The translations under genes and the position numbers were made by a program. The notes under the pieces are model-generated. The model had not been told where the DNA came from and ran no database searches. It saw only the letters and a list, made by a program, of their open reading frames with translations. 64,000 nucleotides of DNA, from positions 215,091,748 through 215,155,747 of the forward strand of contig OZ010794.1 in assembly GCA_963932465.1 (NCBI GenBank). Reading direction: 5' to 3'. The stretch comes from Maratus speciosus (Eukaryota; Arthropoda; Arachnida; Araneae; Salticidae). The first letter of the stretch is position 1. Each line of letters begins with the position of its first letter. This document shows positions 24,167-36,007 of this stretch, one piece after another.

Positions 24167-24797
24167 TTAACCCCTTGAGGGGCGGCACCCAAAGCGTTAT
24201 AAGTAAGCGAACAAACTTAATGCTGGAATCAGGCGTAAATTTACACAGTTGCGCCACCTTGTGGACGGAGTGATAATTCACATACGCGGGCTTTTAGTGT
24301 GGCGCGTATGTTCTAAATCTTTAGTCACTCATGGAAATTAATTTTGTTTGCCACATTGATTGTAAAATAGTGGCGTAGCGAGAGGGACATCCAGACGCAC
24401 TTAACACTACGAAGTTTTCTTCGCCTTAGCAAAGGTACTTCAGTTATTAATCAAGATGAAAAAAACTTTACAAGTTTAATGGTGTGAGTAAGAAAACAGT
24501 TAGGTATCTACCTGTAGTTCAAACTCCATCCACTACGTGGTGCATGACCTTGATTGATGTGACCTCGCTTTTAATCTTGCGGTTATTTTTCCCATTTAAG
24601 ATAGGACGCTTACTTATATCGCTTTAGGCGGCACCAAATTTAAACAAGATTCACACCAGAAACTTTTAACTAAATTTTATATTTTTAACTTAGGGGGCAA
24701 GGTGTTGAACGATCCTTTTTAATTATTTCAAAATAAAACTTTTCGATTATTCCGGTGAGAATTCAATATTACAGAGACATTATTGCTAGCTTTTCAA
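24167..24797. mobile_element. TTAA element, family B, interrupted by family M
   Basis: Starts TTAACCCCTTGAGGGGCGGC. After the 24190-24627 insertion it resumes with a B interior (CACACCAGAAACTTTTAACT) and CCGGTGAGAATTCAATATTA. The right terminus is lost before its TTAA. Confidence 0.75.
24190..24627. mobile_element. Family M non-autonomous element (438 bp) with 8-bp target duplication
   Basis: It starts CAAAGCGTTATAAGTAAGCG and ends CGCTTACTTATATCGCTTTAG, inverted complements with few differences. GCGGCACC flanks it exactly (24182-24189 and 24628-24635). Both ends match the two ends of the 3.3-kb element at 51793-55087, including the GCGCCACCTTGTGGACGGAG-like and GGTCAC(A/G)TCAATCAAGGTCAT blocks, so it is its internal-deletion derivative. 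Confidence 0.9.
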
Positions 24798-25064
24798 AAT
24801 GTTATCGATTTATTCATGGAAATATTTTCTCACAAATATGATAAAAATTTCTATTAGTTTTTACTAGTGACAGCTTTCATGGATATTATAATCTTTTTCG
24901 CTGACACTGAGATGAGGTTCTATAGGTTACCACAATATGGCGGAAACTCAGAACCTGATTGCCGTCAGAATAAACTTTACCAGTAAAAATAAATATATAT
25001 TTCCTCAGTTATTTATCAGTGAAATTTTGCGTTATAAAATGTTTAAATATGCAGAAAATTTCTG

Positions 25065-26376
25065 TTTAGCCCTTTATCTACTGGCGGTACTTATAAGTAC
25101 CACTCACTTAAAACTTTTATACCATAGTGAATATTACTAATATTCAAATGGTACTTTGCAAAAAACACTCTTTTAACGCCACTTTATGCGAATACATGGC
25201 AGCGGCAGTAGTTCTAGGTTTCTTATTTTAGAGAGGAAGGAGACTATCTTTGACACAGACGATGCGTTTTGTGCTGACATTTTGTACAGATTGTCACGCT
25301 CGTCTTTTTATTGCTGCAAACACAGTAAATGATATAAGATAAGTGTTGGATTTTTAATGTGTTCATTAGGAACTTAGAATACAGTTTAACTAGCAATTTT
25401 AGGCGAGCGGTGTATGTATTTGATTTAACCCCTTGATGGACAAGCAATTACGTTTGTGTAATGCTGAATTCCTACTGGAAATTTAGAAAAAAAAATATTT
25501 CAAAATAAGAAAAAGCAATTTTACGACTTTTTTTTTTCCACCAAAGTTAGAAAAGTAAATTTTAATAATATTTTTCTGGTGCAAATCTTCATTAATCGTA
25601 GGTGGGATAAAATATATCCCACCGCCCCGCGAGGGGTTAACAGTTGAATTACTCGGTGGTACTTATAAGTAGTGTCAGTACACTGGGTGTTGGATAAAAA
25701 CTTCTTTTTTACTTTTCATCTGTGTAGTTATCCATCGTTTTCATCTGCTTTAAAATGAACTACTAAAATGTAGTTTAGTAATGATTTCCCTGGTATTTAT
25801 TTTCTGTTTCATTGTTATTTTTTACAGGAAATTGAAAAAGCTATGGCACCGGCTCGTTTTTGCTATGCTAGAAAAGGTATATGTAAAGTCATATATTGCA
25901 TATGTGGAAATGCGACATAACATGTTGTCCCTGGAATATTGATGTCGCATAACTAAAGGACTGCTAACAAAATCAAAACCTAATATATATATATATGTAT
26001 ATATATATATAGTTTTTCTTACCCTTTCAGGAGCAAAGCATTTTCAATTCTAAAGTGTTGAAATAAATGATTGGCACCGGAATTTGCCAAACAATTTATT
26101 TGTAAATCAGAAAAGCCTATATTTCACATACGTACTAAATTGAAAATATTTTCTGTTGCCTTTTGAAATAGCTCGTGGGTTTTCTGTTATATTTTAGTCA
26201 CAGTGTACTGACGGTACTTTAAAGTACCACTTTAATTAATTACCTCTAAATAATTAAATTTCTCACGGGTGAGTATTTTTTTTATGTTTATTCTTTAATT
26301 TTCATTGTAGTAACTGAAAAAAAATATTACATGAAAATAATTGCAGTAGATGATAAAGCCGTAGTTAAAGGGTTAA
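25065..26376. mobile_element. TTAA element, family T, with nested elements
   Basis: Ends TTAGCCCTTTATCTAC and GTAGTTAAAGGGTTAA are inverted complements. The dyad GGTACTTATAAGTACC lies at 25086-25101. Further inverted arms occur at about 25655-25695 and 26200-26240 (GGTACTTTAAAGTACC). It holds a family B element (25425-25640) and, near 26019, what looks like a family O left end. (TA)n DNA is at 25982-26011. Confidence 0.65.
25425..25640. mobile_element. TTAA element, family B copy 4
   Basis: TTAACCCCTTGATGGAC / CCCGCGAGGGGTTAA ends, with the GGTGGGATA/TATCCCACC dyad at 25601-25623 beside the right end. Good agreement with 18128-18337 along the whole length. Confidence 0.9.
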
Positions 26377-26441
26377 TCTTGAAATTTTCCCTGGCAGTAA
26401 TCAAGCCCCGCGAAATCATTTACAGTTGTAATTTCACCATT

Positions 26442-26849
26442 TTAACCCTTTCGCGACCGGTGTCCTTAACCCCTTGGGGACGAGCGGCACGTATACGTGC
26501 CGCATGAAGCGCTTAGAATCCTTGTTTTACCTCACCAGTAAAATTTTACTGTAAAATTTGCTTTATTTAATCAGCGCATTTTTTCAATTCAAGAAGACAC
26601 AAATTTCTGTTTTTAAAAAACGGTGACAAAAGATTAAAAATTTCGTAAAAGGCTCCCGTCCCGAAGGGGTTAAAAAAGGACGCCTAATTTTAAGTTTACT
26701 GGCACTTAAAAATTTAATTAAAATTTTCCTTTTATAATACGTGAAAATAAGCAAGCTTTTATTTTCTAATAAATTCGTTTGTAAATTTTGGTGTCAGTCT
26801 ATCATTTCATCATTTTACAAACAAAATTACTTCGCGCCAGAAAGGTTAA
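26442..26849. mobile_element. TTAA element, family E, with family D at its inner TTAA
   Basis: Left TTAACCCTTTCGCGACCGGTGTCC and right TTCGCGCCAGAAAGGTTAA flank a D element. The flanking halves read CGGTGTCC|TTAA and TTAA|AAAAGGACGCC, a dyad split by the insertion. Net size after removing D is 204 bp, the same as for the composite at 55106-55514. Confidence 0.88.
26466..26673. mobile_element. TTAA element, family D copy 2
   Basis: TTAACCCCTTGGGGACGAGC and CCCGTCCCGAAGGGGTTAA form the ends. The perfect 20-bp dyad GCGGCACGTATACGTGCCGC is at 26484-26503. This is the best preserved D copy and serves as the reference for the family. Confidence 0.93.
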
Positions 26850-27091
26850 CGATTCTATTTATTAAAAGTCCCATGTTTCATACATTTTTGCAATGATTTT
26901 GGAAAAGGAATATATAAACAAAGATAACGTTTTATTTTCTGTTATTTTCAGTCTAATAGACTTTTTTCTGAACTATCATATTGCATCTTTATTTCCAAAA
27001 GATATAGGAATATCCTAAAATTTCCTTGTTGATTTTGTATCATTCCGCAACGACAAATTTTCAGCTGCCATCGTATGTTTTGAAACGCCGC

Positions 27092-27908
27092 TCAACCCTT
27101 TCAGGGGCAAAGTACTTCCAATGCAAAAATGTTAAAATGATTGATTGGCACCTGTATTGGCGAGAAAACTTATATTAACACTTTCACGCCGGTGTGCATC
27201 GCCGGTGGGTCAAGCTTGACTGTCGCATCGGGCGGCGTGCATCACCGGTAGGTCACACTCTGCTGTTTCATAGAAAGCGTGTAATACAGGTGGGTCACAC
27301 TAGATTATGCTATAGACGGCATGCACTACAGGTGGGTCACACTTGAATATTCGAAAATTCAGTCGTAAAAACAATTCATTATTACAAACTTTATACATCC
27401 ACGACCGAAAACGAGAAATGTTGTTTTCATTCAAAAAATCATTGGCTAAGGTCTTGGCTTCTACCTTACAGAAATGCATTTACATCATGTTATCCATATT
27501 TCCTTAGATTGTCAGACATTTTATATTAAATCCGTAGATATGTAGTCAGTAAAATCATGTCTCTAAGTAATTTGCGTACTCCTTACGAATTTTCAGACAT
27601 TCACTATCAACTCTGCTTGTTATATTCGAGTTTAATTCATAAAATATCAAAAGGGCGTGTCATTACATACAGTGTCTGAAAAAGCGACAGCACCGCGCCG
27701 CCAGATGAAGCGAAATATGCATTTGTGCGCCGTCTCACAGCGGAAAACCTGAATATTGGCGCCGGCGTGAACGTTTTAAAGTAACTAACAGCTTGTCTTC
27801 ATGTGCATTACATAAAACATAATTTTTATTCAAAAATCTGGTGCCTGGTGTCATTTAGGAATTAAAATTAGGGGTATACATAATATACCGGCGCACTTCA
27901 ATCGTTTA
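27092..27908. mobile_element. TTAA element, family O, interrupted by element U
   Basis: Left end TCAACCCTTTCAGGGGC, right end dyad GGTATACATAATATACC (27873-27889) then GGCGCACTTCAATCGTTTAA. Removing the nested 27175-27779 leaves about 216 bp. A second O copy is at 37209-37421. Confidence 0.7.
27175..27779. mobile_element. TTAA element, family U, with internal ~42-bp repeats
   Basis: TTAACACTTTCACGCCGGTG matches the inverted right end CGCCGGCGTGAACGTTTTAA at 17 of 20 positions. Near the left end GGTGGGTCA(C/A) recurs about every 42 bases (27207-27345), each preceded by (C/A)TGCAT/ACTAC-like sequence. It is longer (605 bp) than the other families. No coding frame. Confidence 0.8.
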
Positions 27909-30482
27909 AAAAGAGATTATTTTAAAAGTAGAAATACACAGTAATCCATAAAAGAACTTTCGTTGAACTTTGCTAGGATATGTTTAACAGGTACTGCCTC
28001 AATTCCTGGTTGAAATGTATCTTTTCGAAAAATTGTAGCGGTAGATTTATGGAGTTGATTTATAGGTAAGGCTAGTAGCATTATCCGTAAAATATCTCGT
28101 GAAAGGCAAATGGCAGTGGCATATGCAAACGAGATATTTTATAAAATTTCTTCAGCGAGAAGCGTTTTCGCTCGTGAAGTGAAGTAACCTCTTTGCGAGT
28201 ACTTAGGATAATTACAAAAACATGTCAGAATAAAACTGTATCAGGTGCTCCTCAGCTGTGCACAATAAAATCAAAAGACCCCCCCCCCTATCACACATAT
28301 GCCCTATTTAACAAAGCAATAATGCATAAAATGTGTTTTTATAGTCAATTTGAACGTACTTAAGCAAAAAGTACCTGTAATACTATGTATCTGGACCAAA
28401 AACAAAAGGAAAAATGAGGTGCTATAGGTCCATTTTTAGAGAACTGTTATTCTAAAACCAGTCAAGCCTCAAACATAAAGTTTACAGTTTATCTTTATAT
28501 TACAAAGAAGTTTATTATCCTACGTTTTCAGATTGTTTTAGTCAGTCGTTTTTGAAATATTAAGTAGTGAATATTGCCAAAAACAGACTTAACACAACTT
28601 TTGATGAGCTGTACAAAAAAAAAGTTTTCAGGATTGCAAGTTGTAAAAATAAGTAGTCTTATAACAGGTATGTATAAGAAAAAAATATTTAAGGTTAAGG
28701 TTGATCTCCTTCATAAAAAATAATGTCAGCGAAATGTGGTGTTTGATCTTTTTTTCTCCGGGTTTTAAGCATGTTTTTCGCCTAGACCTTTAAGTCTAAT
28801 GACAATTTTATACTTACATAAATTGCCGACAATTGTATGATGAATATTTTGTTTTTTGATTCATCTGGATAGGTAGAAAAATAAAGCAGTTACAGGATTT
28901 TCCGTAAAACATGTTTTTCGGCCAAAAGTGGCTATATTGCTTGTTCAGGAGCTTGGAAGAGCAAGGGCAAATCCCAAAATTGGGGTATTGGGAAATCAAG
29001 CTCAAAGTTTTGCAAGTAGAGTTATAGAATAGGGTACTACGCAATTTAGCTCAACACTGTGAGAATACTAAAGGCGAACCAGGGCAAAACGACTTACCTA
29101 CGTGTTGCCTACATGTATCTGAGGTAGAAACAGAAAAAAAAATCGATTTTTCGGATTCGCCTTTGCTCTTCCAAGCTCTGAAATTGACCACCTCCAAAAA
29201 ACTGCATTTAAAAAATCATGTTTTTAAATTCTGAAAACTATAAATAACACTATTAGGAAAATTTTAAATGTCGAGCAACACCATTTTGGTGATGTGGAAT
29301 GGATTAATCCTTATACAACGTAAAGTCCTTAATTATTAATAACAATATTTTGTAACATTCATTGCATAAAATAATAATCATGAAAACAAAAAGGTAAAAT
29401 ATATAATTGTTTATTTTGTATATATTTATAAATCACTCTTACCTTTTTCAAATTACTTATCAAGAATTTTATATAATTACAATTAAAACAAACAATAAAT
29501 TAATTATATATATTACCTTAAATGTACAGATAGTATAAACTTTTAAATAAAAAAATACTATATTCACATCATAAGTGCCAAATAAATAATGATCCATATA
29601 TGTCATTGTGCGCATTCCTGATGAAATTATTCCCACTACTATGTATCCTTCAAATAATCGTATAAAAAGATGCCAATCACCTTGGGAATACTATGTACCA
29701 TTAAATGCTATTCGTGAATTTTGCTTCAAGGATTATTTACATGTTAAATAAATCGCTAACTTTTATTTTTTTCAAATGATAACACACACTTTTGACAATT
29801 TTTAAATTCCTGAGATGAAAGTAGATCTAAAAAATGTATAGTTTATATCAACGAGTGACAAATGAAAATGTGTTAAATCTTTACACATAAATTCGCGAAA
29901 ATAAAATTAAGATCATAGACGAATAATCAATTAGTTACCAGTAAAGTTGTACATAAAATCTAAAGTGCATAATAAACTTTCCTAACGAAAGAAAGCTCTA
30001 CATTACGTGTGTTCTACGTTTCTTTGTTTTTAGGATCCCTTCATAACCGAAAACAATAGATTGTCGAAAAGTAAAGCTTGTTTCCTAATCTTACACATCC
30101 ATGTTTTTTAGTATATATGGTTCGTTTCAAATAATTATTGTACGTCAGAATTTATATTTTTTCAATATGAATTTATTAATAATTTTGCACAGCAAAAAAA
30201 TGTATTTGTATTGAAAAAGTAATATATTTTCGTCTATTCATTGTACCTCAAAACAATATTAAATGGGTTGATTTTATTGGAAAGCTTATAAATTAAATTT
30301 CGTCATCTAAATTTATAATCACCCTCAAACATTGAACTCTTCTAATTCTATATAAATTTAAAATAAAGTATATATTTTATCACATTTTCATTAAGTGATA
30401 AATTAGTAGAATCCAGAGTAGACCACCACCCTGGCTGTGCCACTGAATACATGTGATAGATCATGTAATCACATGTTTAGCA
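27909..30482. other. AT-rich DNA, one inverted-repeat unit, no gene
   Basis: CAGGAGCTTGGAAGAGCAAG at 28946 is inverted as CTTTGCTCTTCCAAGCTCTG ending at 29180, a possible hAT-like MITE without a readable duplication. A C run is at about 28280-28288. Otherwise no motif or frame above 76 codons. Confidence 0.5.
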
Positions 30483-30672
30483 TAATGTTGTCAGTGGGCT
30501 ACTTTTTTTTTAATTCAGATTTCTTGATTGGAACCACTTTTCTGAAATAGTAAAATTCGTCTTATTTAATGACAAATTAATTATGGCAAAAACAATAGGT
30601 ATTTTACCATTTCAGAGAAGTGGTACAAATAAAAAAATATGAATTTTAAAAAAGTAGCGCACTGGCAACACT
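30483..30672. mobile_element. hAT-type MITE, family A copy 7
   Basis: Starts TAATGTTGTCAGTGGGCTAC (two terminal changes) and ends GGCAACACTG. GTTTAGCA is duplicated exactly (30475-30482 and 30673-30680). Confidence 0.9.
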
Positions 30673-31075
30673 GGTTTAGCACTATGTTTGTGATTAAAAA
30701 GCAATCTCTACAAAAAATTCTCTTTTACACAATTGTGCGGCGGCTCCGAATTTATTAATTATATACCAGCAGCGTTGTAACATTATGTTATATTTCTTTT
30801 GTGACATTTTAATTAAGAATGTGCTTTAAATTATTTTGAAAAATTAGAAATCTACTAAAAGCAACAAAGGTCTCTGAAGTTCAAGCAAGATTTTCCTTAA
30901 GAATTACATGATATGAATTTAACAGTGGTATGCCTAATATAAGATATATATACATCATCTAAACAATTTAAATATTATTATTTTTGGTTTCCTGATGTAC
31001 ATCTTTTCAGCAAGAACTCCTCGATATATATGTAAAAAAAAAAAGATATATCAGAGTTTATATATATATGCATAC

Positions 31076-31077
31076 AT

Positions 31078-31112
<35 letters not shown>
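31076..31112. repeat. (CA)n/(TA)n microsatellite
   Basis: ACACACATACA passes into about ten TA units directly upstream of the RTE element. It is possibly the insertion neighbourhood, not the element's own end. Confidence 0.85.
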
Positions 31113-31129
31113 TCATCTTCCACCGGTGC

Positions 31130-33806
31130 AGTCTGTTAGTACCCTTGCCTAGTGCATGGGGAACGAACGCAAATGGGCTTCCTCCAACCCTCTTGGCCAG
31201 CGTGGAGGAATTTGTCCACCTACTCCCCTTATTTTTACCATGAATTCACAAAATAAATCACGGCCCTTAATTCCCGGCGGTCTGAATGTTCCTGGTTACG
31301 GCAGCGATCAGAAAGACATGAAGACAGAGGGTGCTAAGAATAACCGGGCTCGGCTAGGCTGCCATAAGTTGATGACCTTGGCTACGTATAATGGAAGATC
31401 CCTATTTTCGGAAAATCGTTTACAGGAACTTGAAGAAGAATTAGAAAGAATCAACTGGGACATCCTAGGATTATGTGAAGTAAGAAGAAAAGGAGAAGAG
31501 AAGGTAGATCATGCCAGCGAGCATGTATTATACTACAGAGGCACAGAAGATGGAAGAACAAGCGGTGTGGGATTTCTGATCGATAAAAGGTGGAAGAATC
31601 ACATCGTAGAAAATGATAGTGCATCAGATAGAGTTGCAAGGTTAGTAATACAGGTGTCCAGAAGATACAAGCTGCAAATTACCCAAGTTTATGCACCAAC
31701 AGTAAGCTATACTGATGAAGAAGTTGGGGATTTCTATGAAGAATTAGCTTCAATGCATCAAAAGGAAAATGCTACATAAAATTAATAATGGGAGACTGGA
31801 ATGCTAGAATTGGAGAAAAAGAGAAAGGCGAGTTATCAGTAGGAAATCATGGATATGGGGTGAGAAATGAAAGAGGAAACAGATTGATTAAGTTTGCAGA
31901 ATGTGAACAGTTGTATATCATGAATTCATTTTTCAAGAAAAAGCCACGAAGGAAATGGACATGGCGTTGTGCAAATGGCTTAACAAGAGAAATCGACTAC
32001 ATCTTAACAAACAAAAAGCATCTTATTCAGGATTTCAGCGTTCTCAATAACTTCAATACAGGAAGTGATCACAGGTTGGTTAGATACAAACTGCTGTTAA
32101 ATACTAAAGTGGAAAGAATGAAGCTTTTGCAACACTCAAAGAAATCAATCGAAATAAATAATCTCCAGAAACATAAATAATAATTCCATTTGGAACTTAA
32201 AAACCGCTTCCAAGTACTTCAATCAACTTTAGAAGAAGAGCAAGATGTTACAGTAGTGAACAAGAAACTGACCAATACTCTACAAGATATTGCAAAGAAG
32301 ATAGCCGGCGATGCACAAGTAAAGCAGACAAAGAAAATAACAGACGAAACAAGAAGATTGATGAAGAAACGCAGATAATTTAAAATGAAGAAAAACGATC
32401 CTAAATCAAGAGTTGAATATGCTGAATTACGTAAAACGGTAAGAAAATGTGTTACAGAAGATATCAGAAAATTTAGCTCTGATCTTGTCAAGAAAATTCT
32501 AGATGATAACAAAAGTTTAAAATCAGCTAGGCGCAAACTTTGTGTTGGAATAAAAGGTATTTTTGCACTAAAGAGGGCAGATGGAACAATCACCAAAATC
32601 AATAAAGAAATAGCACACATTGTCGAAAAATTCTATAACGATTTATATAAATGTGAAGACAAAAGAGAAATCAACCTATATGATCCACGAGAAAACTTAA
32701 CTGAAACCGAAGCCATAATCCCAGTGATGACAGACGAAGTTTTACAAGCCATTAAATTTATGAAAAAAGGTAAATGCTCAGGAGAAGATGGAATTACAAT
32801 CGACCTTATCAAAGAAGCAGGAGAAAAATTTGCAAAAATGCTATCCTTACTGTTTTCCAAATGTCTCAAGAAGTCAGATGTACCAGAAGATTGGAATAAT
32901 GCTGTGATGGTGCTACTTTACAAGAAAGGAGAGAAGGAAAACATTAAAAACTACCGTCCGATCAGCTTACTATCAGTGACTTATATAATTTTCACCAAAG
33001 TTTTAACGACAAGATTTGAATCAGCTCTGGACTCAGCTCAACCTAGAGAACAAGCAGGATTTCGAAGTGGATTCAGGACAATGGATCATATCGAAACGGT
33101 AAGAGAACTCATTGAAAAACATAAGGAATATAATTTACCTCTTTGCCTTGCCTTTATTAATTATGAAAAAGCATTTGATTCGGTCTACATATCAGCAGTA
33201 GTAGAATCTCTGGAGGACATTGGTATAGACAAACCTTACATCAATATTGTAAAGAAGATTTACAAGAAAGCAACAGAAACCATCCGCTTGGACAAAGGAA
33301 AAGCAAAGATCAAGCTTGGAAGAGGGGTAAGACAAGGAGACACCATTTCGCCTAAGTTTTTACGGCTGTCTTAGAAAATATTTTCAAGAAGCTGGATTGG
33401 GAAAACAAAGGAATTAGAATAAATGGGGGATATTTAAGTCATCTCCGATTCGCTGACGACATTGTAATTTTCAGTAACAGTCCTGAAGAATTGGAAAATA
33501 TGCTAAAAGAGTTGGCAGAAGCTAGCATTAATGTGGGATTAAAAATAAACTTGGAAAAGACTAAGATGATGTTCAATTCATTTGCATCAAAAAAGAAAAT
33601 TGTCTACAACAACACTGAAATTAAAGAAATGCAAAGTTATGTGTACCTTGGGCAGGAAATATCATCGGATAATAGTATCACGAATGAAATCAATAGAAGA
33701 ATAAGAAATGGATGGAGTGCTTTTGGGAAGAACAATATTATTCTGAAGAGTAGCATGCCCCTTTGTTTGAAAAGAAAGGTATTTAACCAATGTGTTTTGC
33801 AACCAT
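31130..33806 (+). mobile_element. RTE-clade non-LTR retrotransposon, 3'-truncated
   Basis: An endonuclease region is followed by a reverse transcriptase with no gag-like ORF1, the RTE-clade layout. Similarity stops at about 33800, within the RT C-terminal region, where Tc1 transposase sequence begins. The 3' end is therefore lost; RTE copies are usually truncated at the 5' end, so a later deletion probably joined the two elements. Confidence 0.85.
31156..33806 (+). pseudogene. RTE endonuclease-reverse transcriptase, inactivated
   Basis: APE-type endonuclease motifs are readable in order: ATYNGRSL, GLCEVRRKGE, GVGFLI, QVYAPT, then GDWNARIG and GSDHRLV. RT motifs follow: NYRPISLLSV, EQAGFRSGF, FINYEKAFDS (motif A), GVRQGDTISP and FADD (motif C). 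Lesions are a frameshift at about 31755-31785 in an A-rich run, tandem in-frame TAA stops near 32178, another TAA at 32376, and a one-base loss near 33353 just after the RQGD motif. Motif A carries Asn where the catalytic Asp is expected, so the RT would be dead even without the frameshifts. The product would have copied its own RNA at a nicked chromosomal target. Confidence 0.88.
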
Positions 33807-34253
33807 TTTGTTATTCATGTTGCATACAAATCCAAATATTGGTTTAACTCTCAAAATATTACTATTTTCGAATGGCCCGCGTGTAGACCTGATCCAGGCA
33901 TGTGATTTCCGCGTTTTTGCGCACCAGTATATTCTTAGAGAAAATGATATTTCATTTAATCGAAAAATTTTTGCTATTTAAGAGAACAACATTTTCTCTA
34001 AGACTATACTGGTGTGCAAAAACGCGGAAATCACATGCCTGACCTGATCTGAACACAATCGAAAACTTTTGTGGCATCATATCGCATATGGTTTATGCAA
34101 TTTTTAACAATACTCCTCTGTAAATGAACTTCGATCATATATTGAACGTGTTTGGTACGAAATAGACTCCGAAGTGATGCAGGATTTAGTTTCTTCGATG
34201 GAAAGTCACATTTTTGCATTAATAGCAGACAATGTAGGTGCAGTTCGATTTTA
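33807..34253 (+). pseudogene. Tc1 transposase, C-terminal fragment
   Basis: One frame reads YWFNSQNITIFEWPA and, across the MITE at 33895-34041, RPDLNTIENF. This is the WPA.SPDLNPIEN signature with the catalytic Glu of the DDE triad. After a frame change near 34095 it continues as SVNELRSYIERVWYEI and ends AVRF with a TAA at about 34251-34253. The N-terminal DNA-binding domain and the first two Asp residues are gone or unreadable. Confidence 0.82.
33895..34041. mobile_element. hAT-type MITE in Tc1 remnant (147 bp)
   Basis: CAGGCATGTGATTTCCGCG is inverted at the right as CGCGGAAATCACATGCCTG. Pairing continues through GCACCAGTATA / TATACTGGTG and further in, so most of the element is one hairpin. 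ACCTGATC is duplicated exactly (33887-33894 and 34042-34049). Removing it restores the Tc1 frame through the DLN motif. Confidence 0.95.
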
Positions 34254-34482
34254 ATTTATGGATATTTCCTGTTAAAAGACAGATTGTCTATACTTTTTCA
34301 ACAATGTTAAATTTGTTTTTTTTTTCATTATATATTATGTAAAGTGTATAAAATAAAATTTATTGTTTGTGTATGAAAGATAAGTCTCCAGTAATATATA
34401 ACAGTTGAATTACAACGATTCGTTACATACTTCTCAGCCCAGAAACATAATCGATCATTGTCTACAGTTTTGCTGAGCGCTG

Positions 34483-35165
34483 TATGATGGTTTTCACCTA
34501 CATTCTGTAACCCAGGAGGTCTGGGTTTATCACCATTATGGTACCTTTTAACCCACGTGCCACAAATTGAAAACACTCACTTCGAGTGTTTTATGATAAA
34601 CTGAAAATTAATTATCAAACAAAATTATATTACGCAATAAAAGAATCATTTTCAATGTACATTAAAATATTTCACATTATTTAGAATGATTTTAACTCAT
34701 TTTCTTAGTTGATTATAATACAGGGTCAGCACAAACGGGTGATCGGATATTAAACATTTATATTTTCAAAAATATTGCATCATTGCATCATTGCTGTTCT
34801 AAAGTGTTTTAAACCTTTGACGGGCGGTAGTATGTTTATGAAACAACAAAATTTTAATTCCCAAAAGGTATATTCGCATTGGAATTTTAGTGAAATTTTT
34901 TCAGGTTTACTATATGTATATATATACTGTAAAAAACTGCCAAATGTGTGGAACGAACTTTATTAAATTCAAGTGTTTGCCGTATTATGAAAGGTTCGCA
35001 CATCAAACATTTGTAACTGAAAAAAAAAAAAAAAAAAACTGAAAATTTTCTTCTTTATTTTTATATATCAGATATTATAATATGTGTAATAGTTTTGATA
35101 AAATATTTTTTTTTTAATCCTTCAATTCATTTGTACTAACCCTGTATAATGAAAATTTTTAATAT
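34483..35165. other. AT-rich DNA, no gene
   Basis: Contains an A run at about 35020-35038 and a T run at 35108-35116. No coding motif. Confidence 0.55.
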
Positions 35166-35592
35166 ACTGGGGAGGGGGGGGGGGGCTAAAAAGGACTGAC
35201 TGATTTTAAAATTCAATAATTCGCAAACGGTGATAGAAATTTAAAAAAATTCTTACAGGAGGGTTATATATGATATCAGGAGGGTTTTTTTCTGTGATTC
35301 TTGAATTTAATTCGAATTACAAACAATAGATGGCCCTGCAAGTAACATCAGTAAATTCAAGCTGGATTTTTCAGTCTTTCTTTTCTCCCATGCCAAAAAA
35401 GAATCGAACCTGGATTTAGCGCATATTGCTCGCCGCGCCATCTATTGTTTGTAATACGAACTAAATTCGAGAATTACAGTAAAACATCTCCTGACATCAT
35501 TCATAACGCTACTATAAGATTTTTTAAAATATGTGTCACCGTTGGCAAGTTATTAAATTTAAAAATCAGTCAGTCCTTTTTAGGACACCTGG
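35166..35592. mobile_element. Inverted-repeat element with ~150-bp arms
   Basis: CTAAAAAGGACTGACTGATT near 35187 is inverted as AATCAGTCAGTCCTTTTTAG near 35582. The arms stay similar inward to AATTACAAACAATAGATGGC / GCCATCTATTGTTTGTAAT. The left terminus is blurred by an expanded G run (35170-35185). The superfamily is not determined. Confidence 0.75.
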
Positions 35593-35789
35593 TATCTTCT
35601 AATGCATGCTACACGAAAATAATAAATTATGTAACACAAGTTCGGACTTGGACAGGGAAAAGGGTGCAGAATTTAGATTTTTATGGGGTGTAGAAAAATG
35701 CTAATTAAGAAGTGTAATTTTACTTGCTTAGGTTGCATCGGGCTCGACAAGTTTTAACACATTCACACAGCATCAAGTATGAAAATTAC

Positions 35790-36007
35790 TTAACACTTTC
35801 CGGCGCGGTGTTCTTATAAAAGGACACCTAATTGTAATCCCAAAACTGACAAACGGCACAAAGAATATTTAACTAAAATTTCCCTATCATAATGTACATG
35901 AAATTAAGCAATTTTATATTTTCTAATAAATTCGTTTATAAATTGTGGTGTAAGTCCATTATTTCATCAGTTTATAAACAGAATTACTCATTGCCGGTAA
36001 TGGTTAA
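35790..36007. mobile_element. TTAA element, family E
   Basis: TTAACACTTTCCGGCGCGG left end, GCCGGTAATGGTTAA right end. GGTGTTCTTATAAAAGGACACC (35807-35828) is the undisturbed near-terminal dyad that D elements split in two other E copies. Its right TTAA is shared with the next element. Confidence 0.88.

Larger units (their letters stand above)
24002..26871. mobile_element. Repeat N copy 4, expanded by nested TTAA elements
   Basis: The N backbone is readable in pieces: GTTTCTGATTATCACC at 24104, ACAATATGGCGGAAACTC near 24932, GCCCCGCGAAATCATTTACA near 26406, and CTATTTATTAAAAGTCCC at its end. Between these lie a family B element with a hAT/P-like element inside it, element T with a family B inside it, and a family E element with a family D inside it. 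About 0.55 kb of backbone has thus grown to 2.9 kb. Confidence 0.7.
33807..34482 (+). mobile_element. Tc1 transposon, 3' remnant
   Basis: The transposase C-terminus is followed by a UTR and a right end GTTTTGCTGAGCGCTG next to TA (34483-34484). The left part is missing; RTE sequence abuts it. A hAT-type MITE splits the coding part. Confidence 0.7.

Noticed and set aside
26466..26503. GCGGCACGTATACGTGCCGC as an intrinsic terminator or regulatory operator
   Set aside because: The window is eukaryotic, and the dyad recurs only as part of family D elements.
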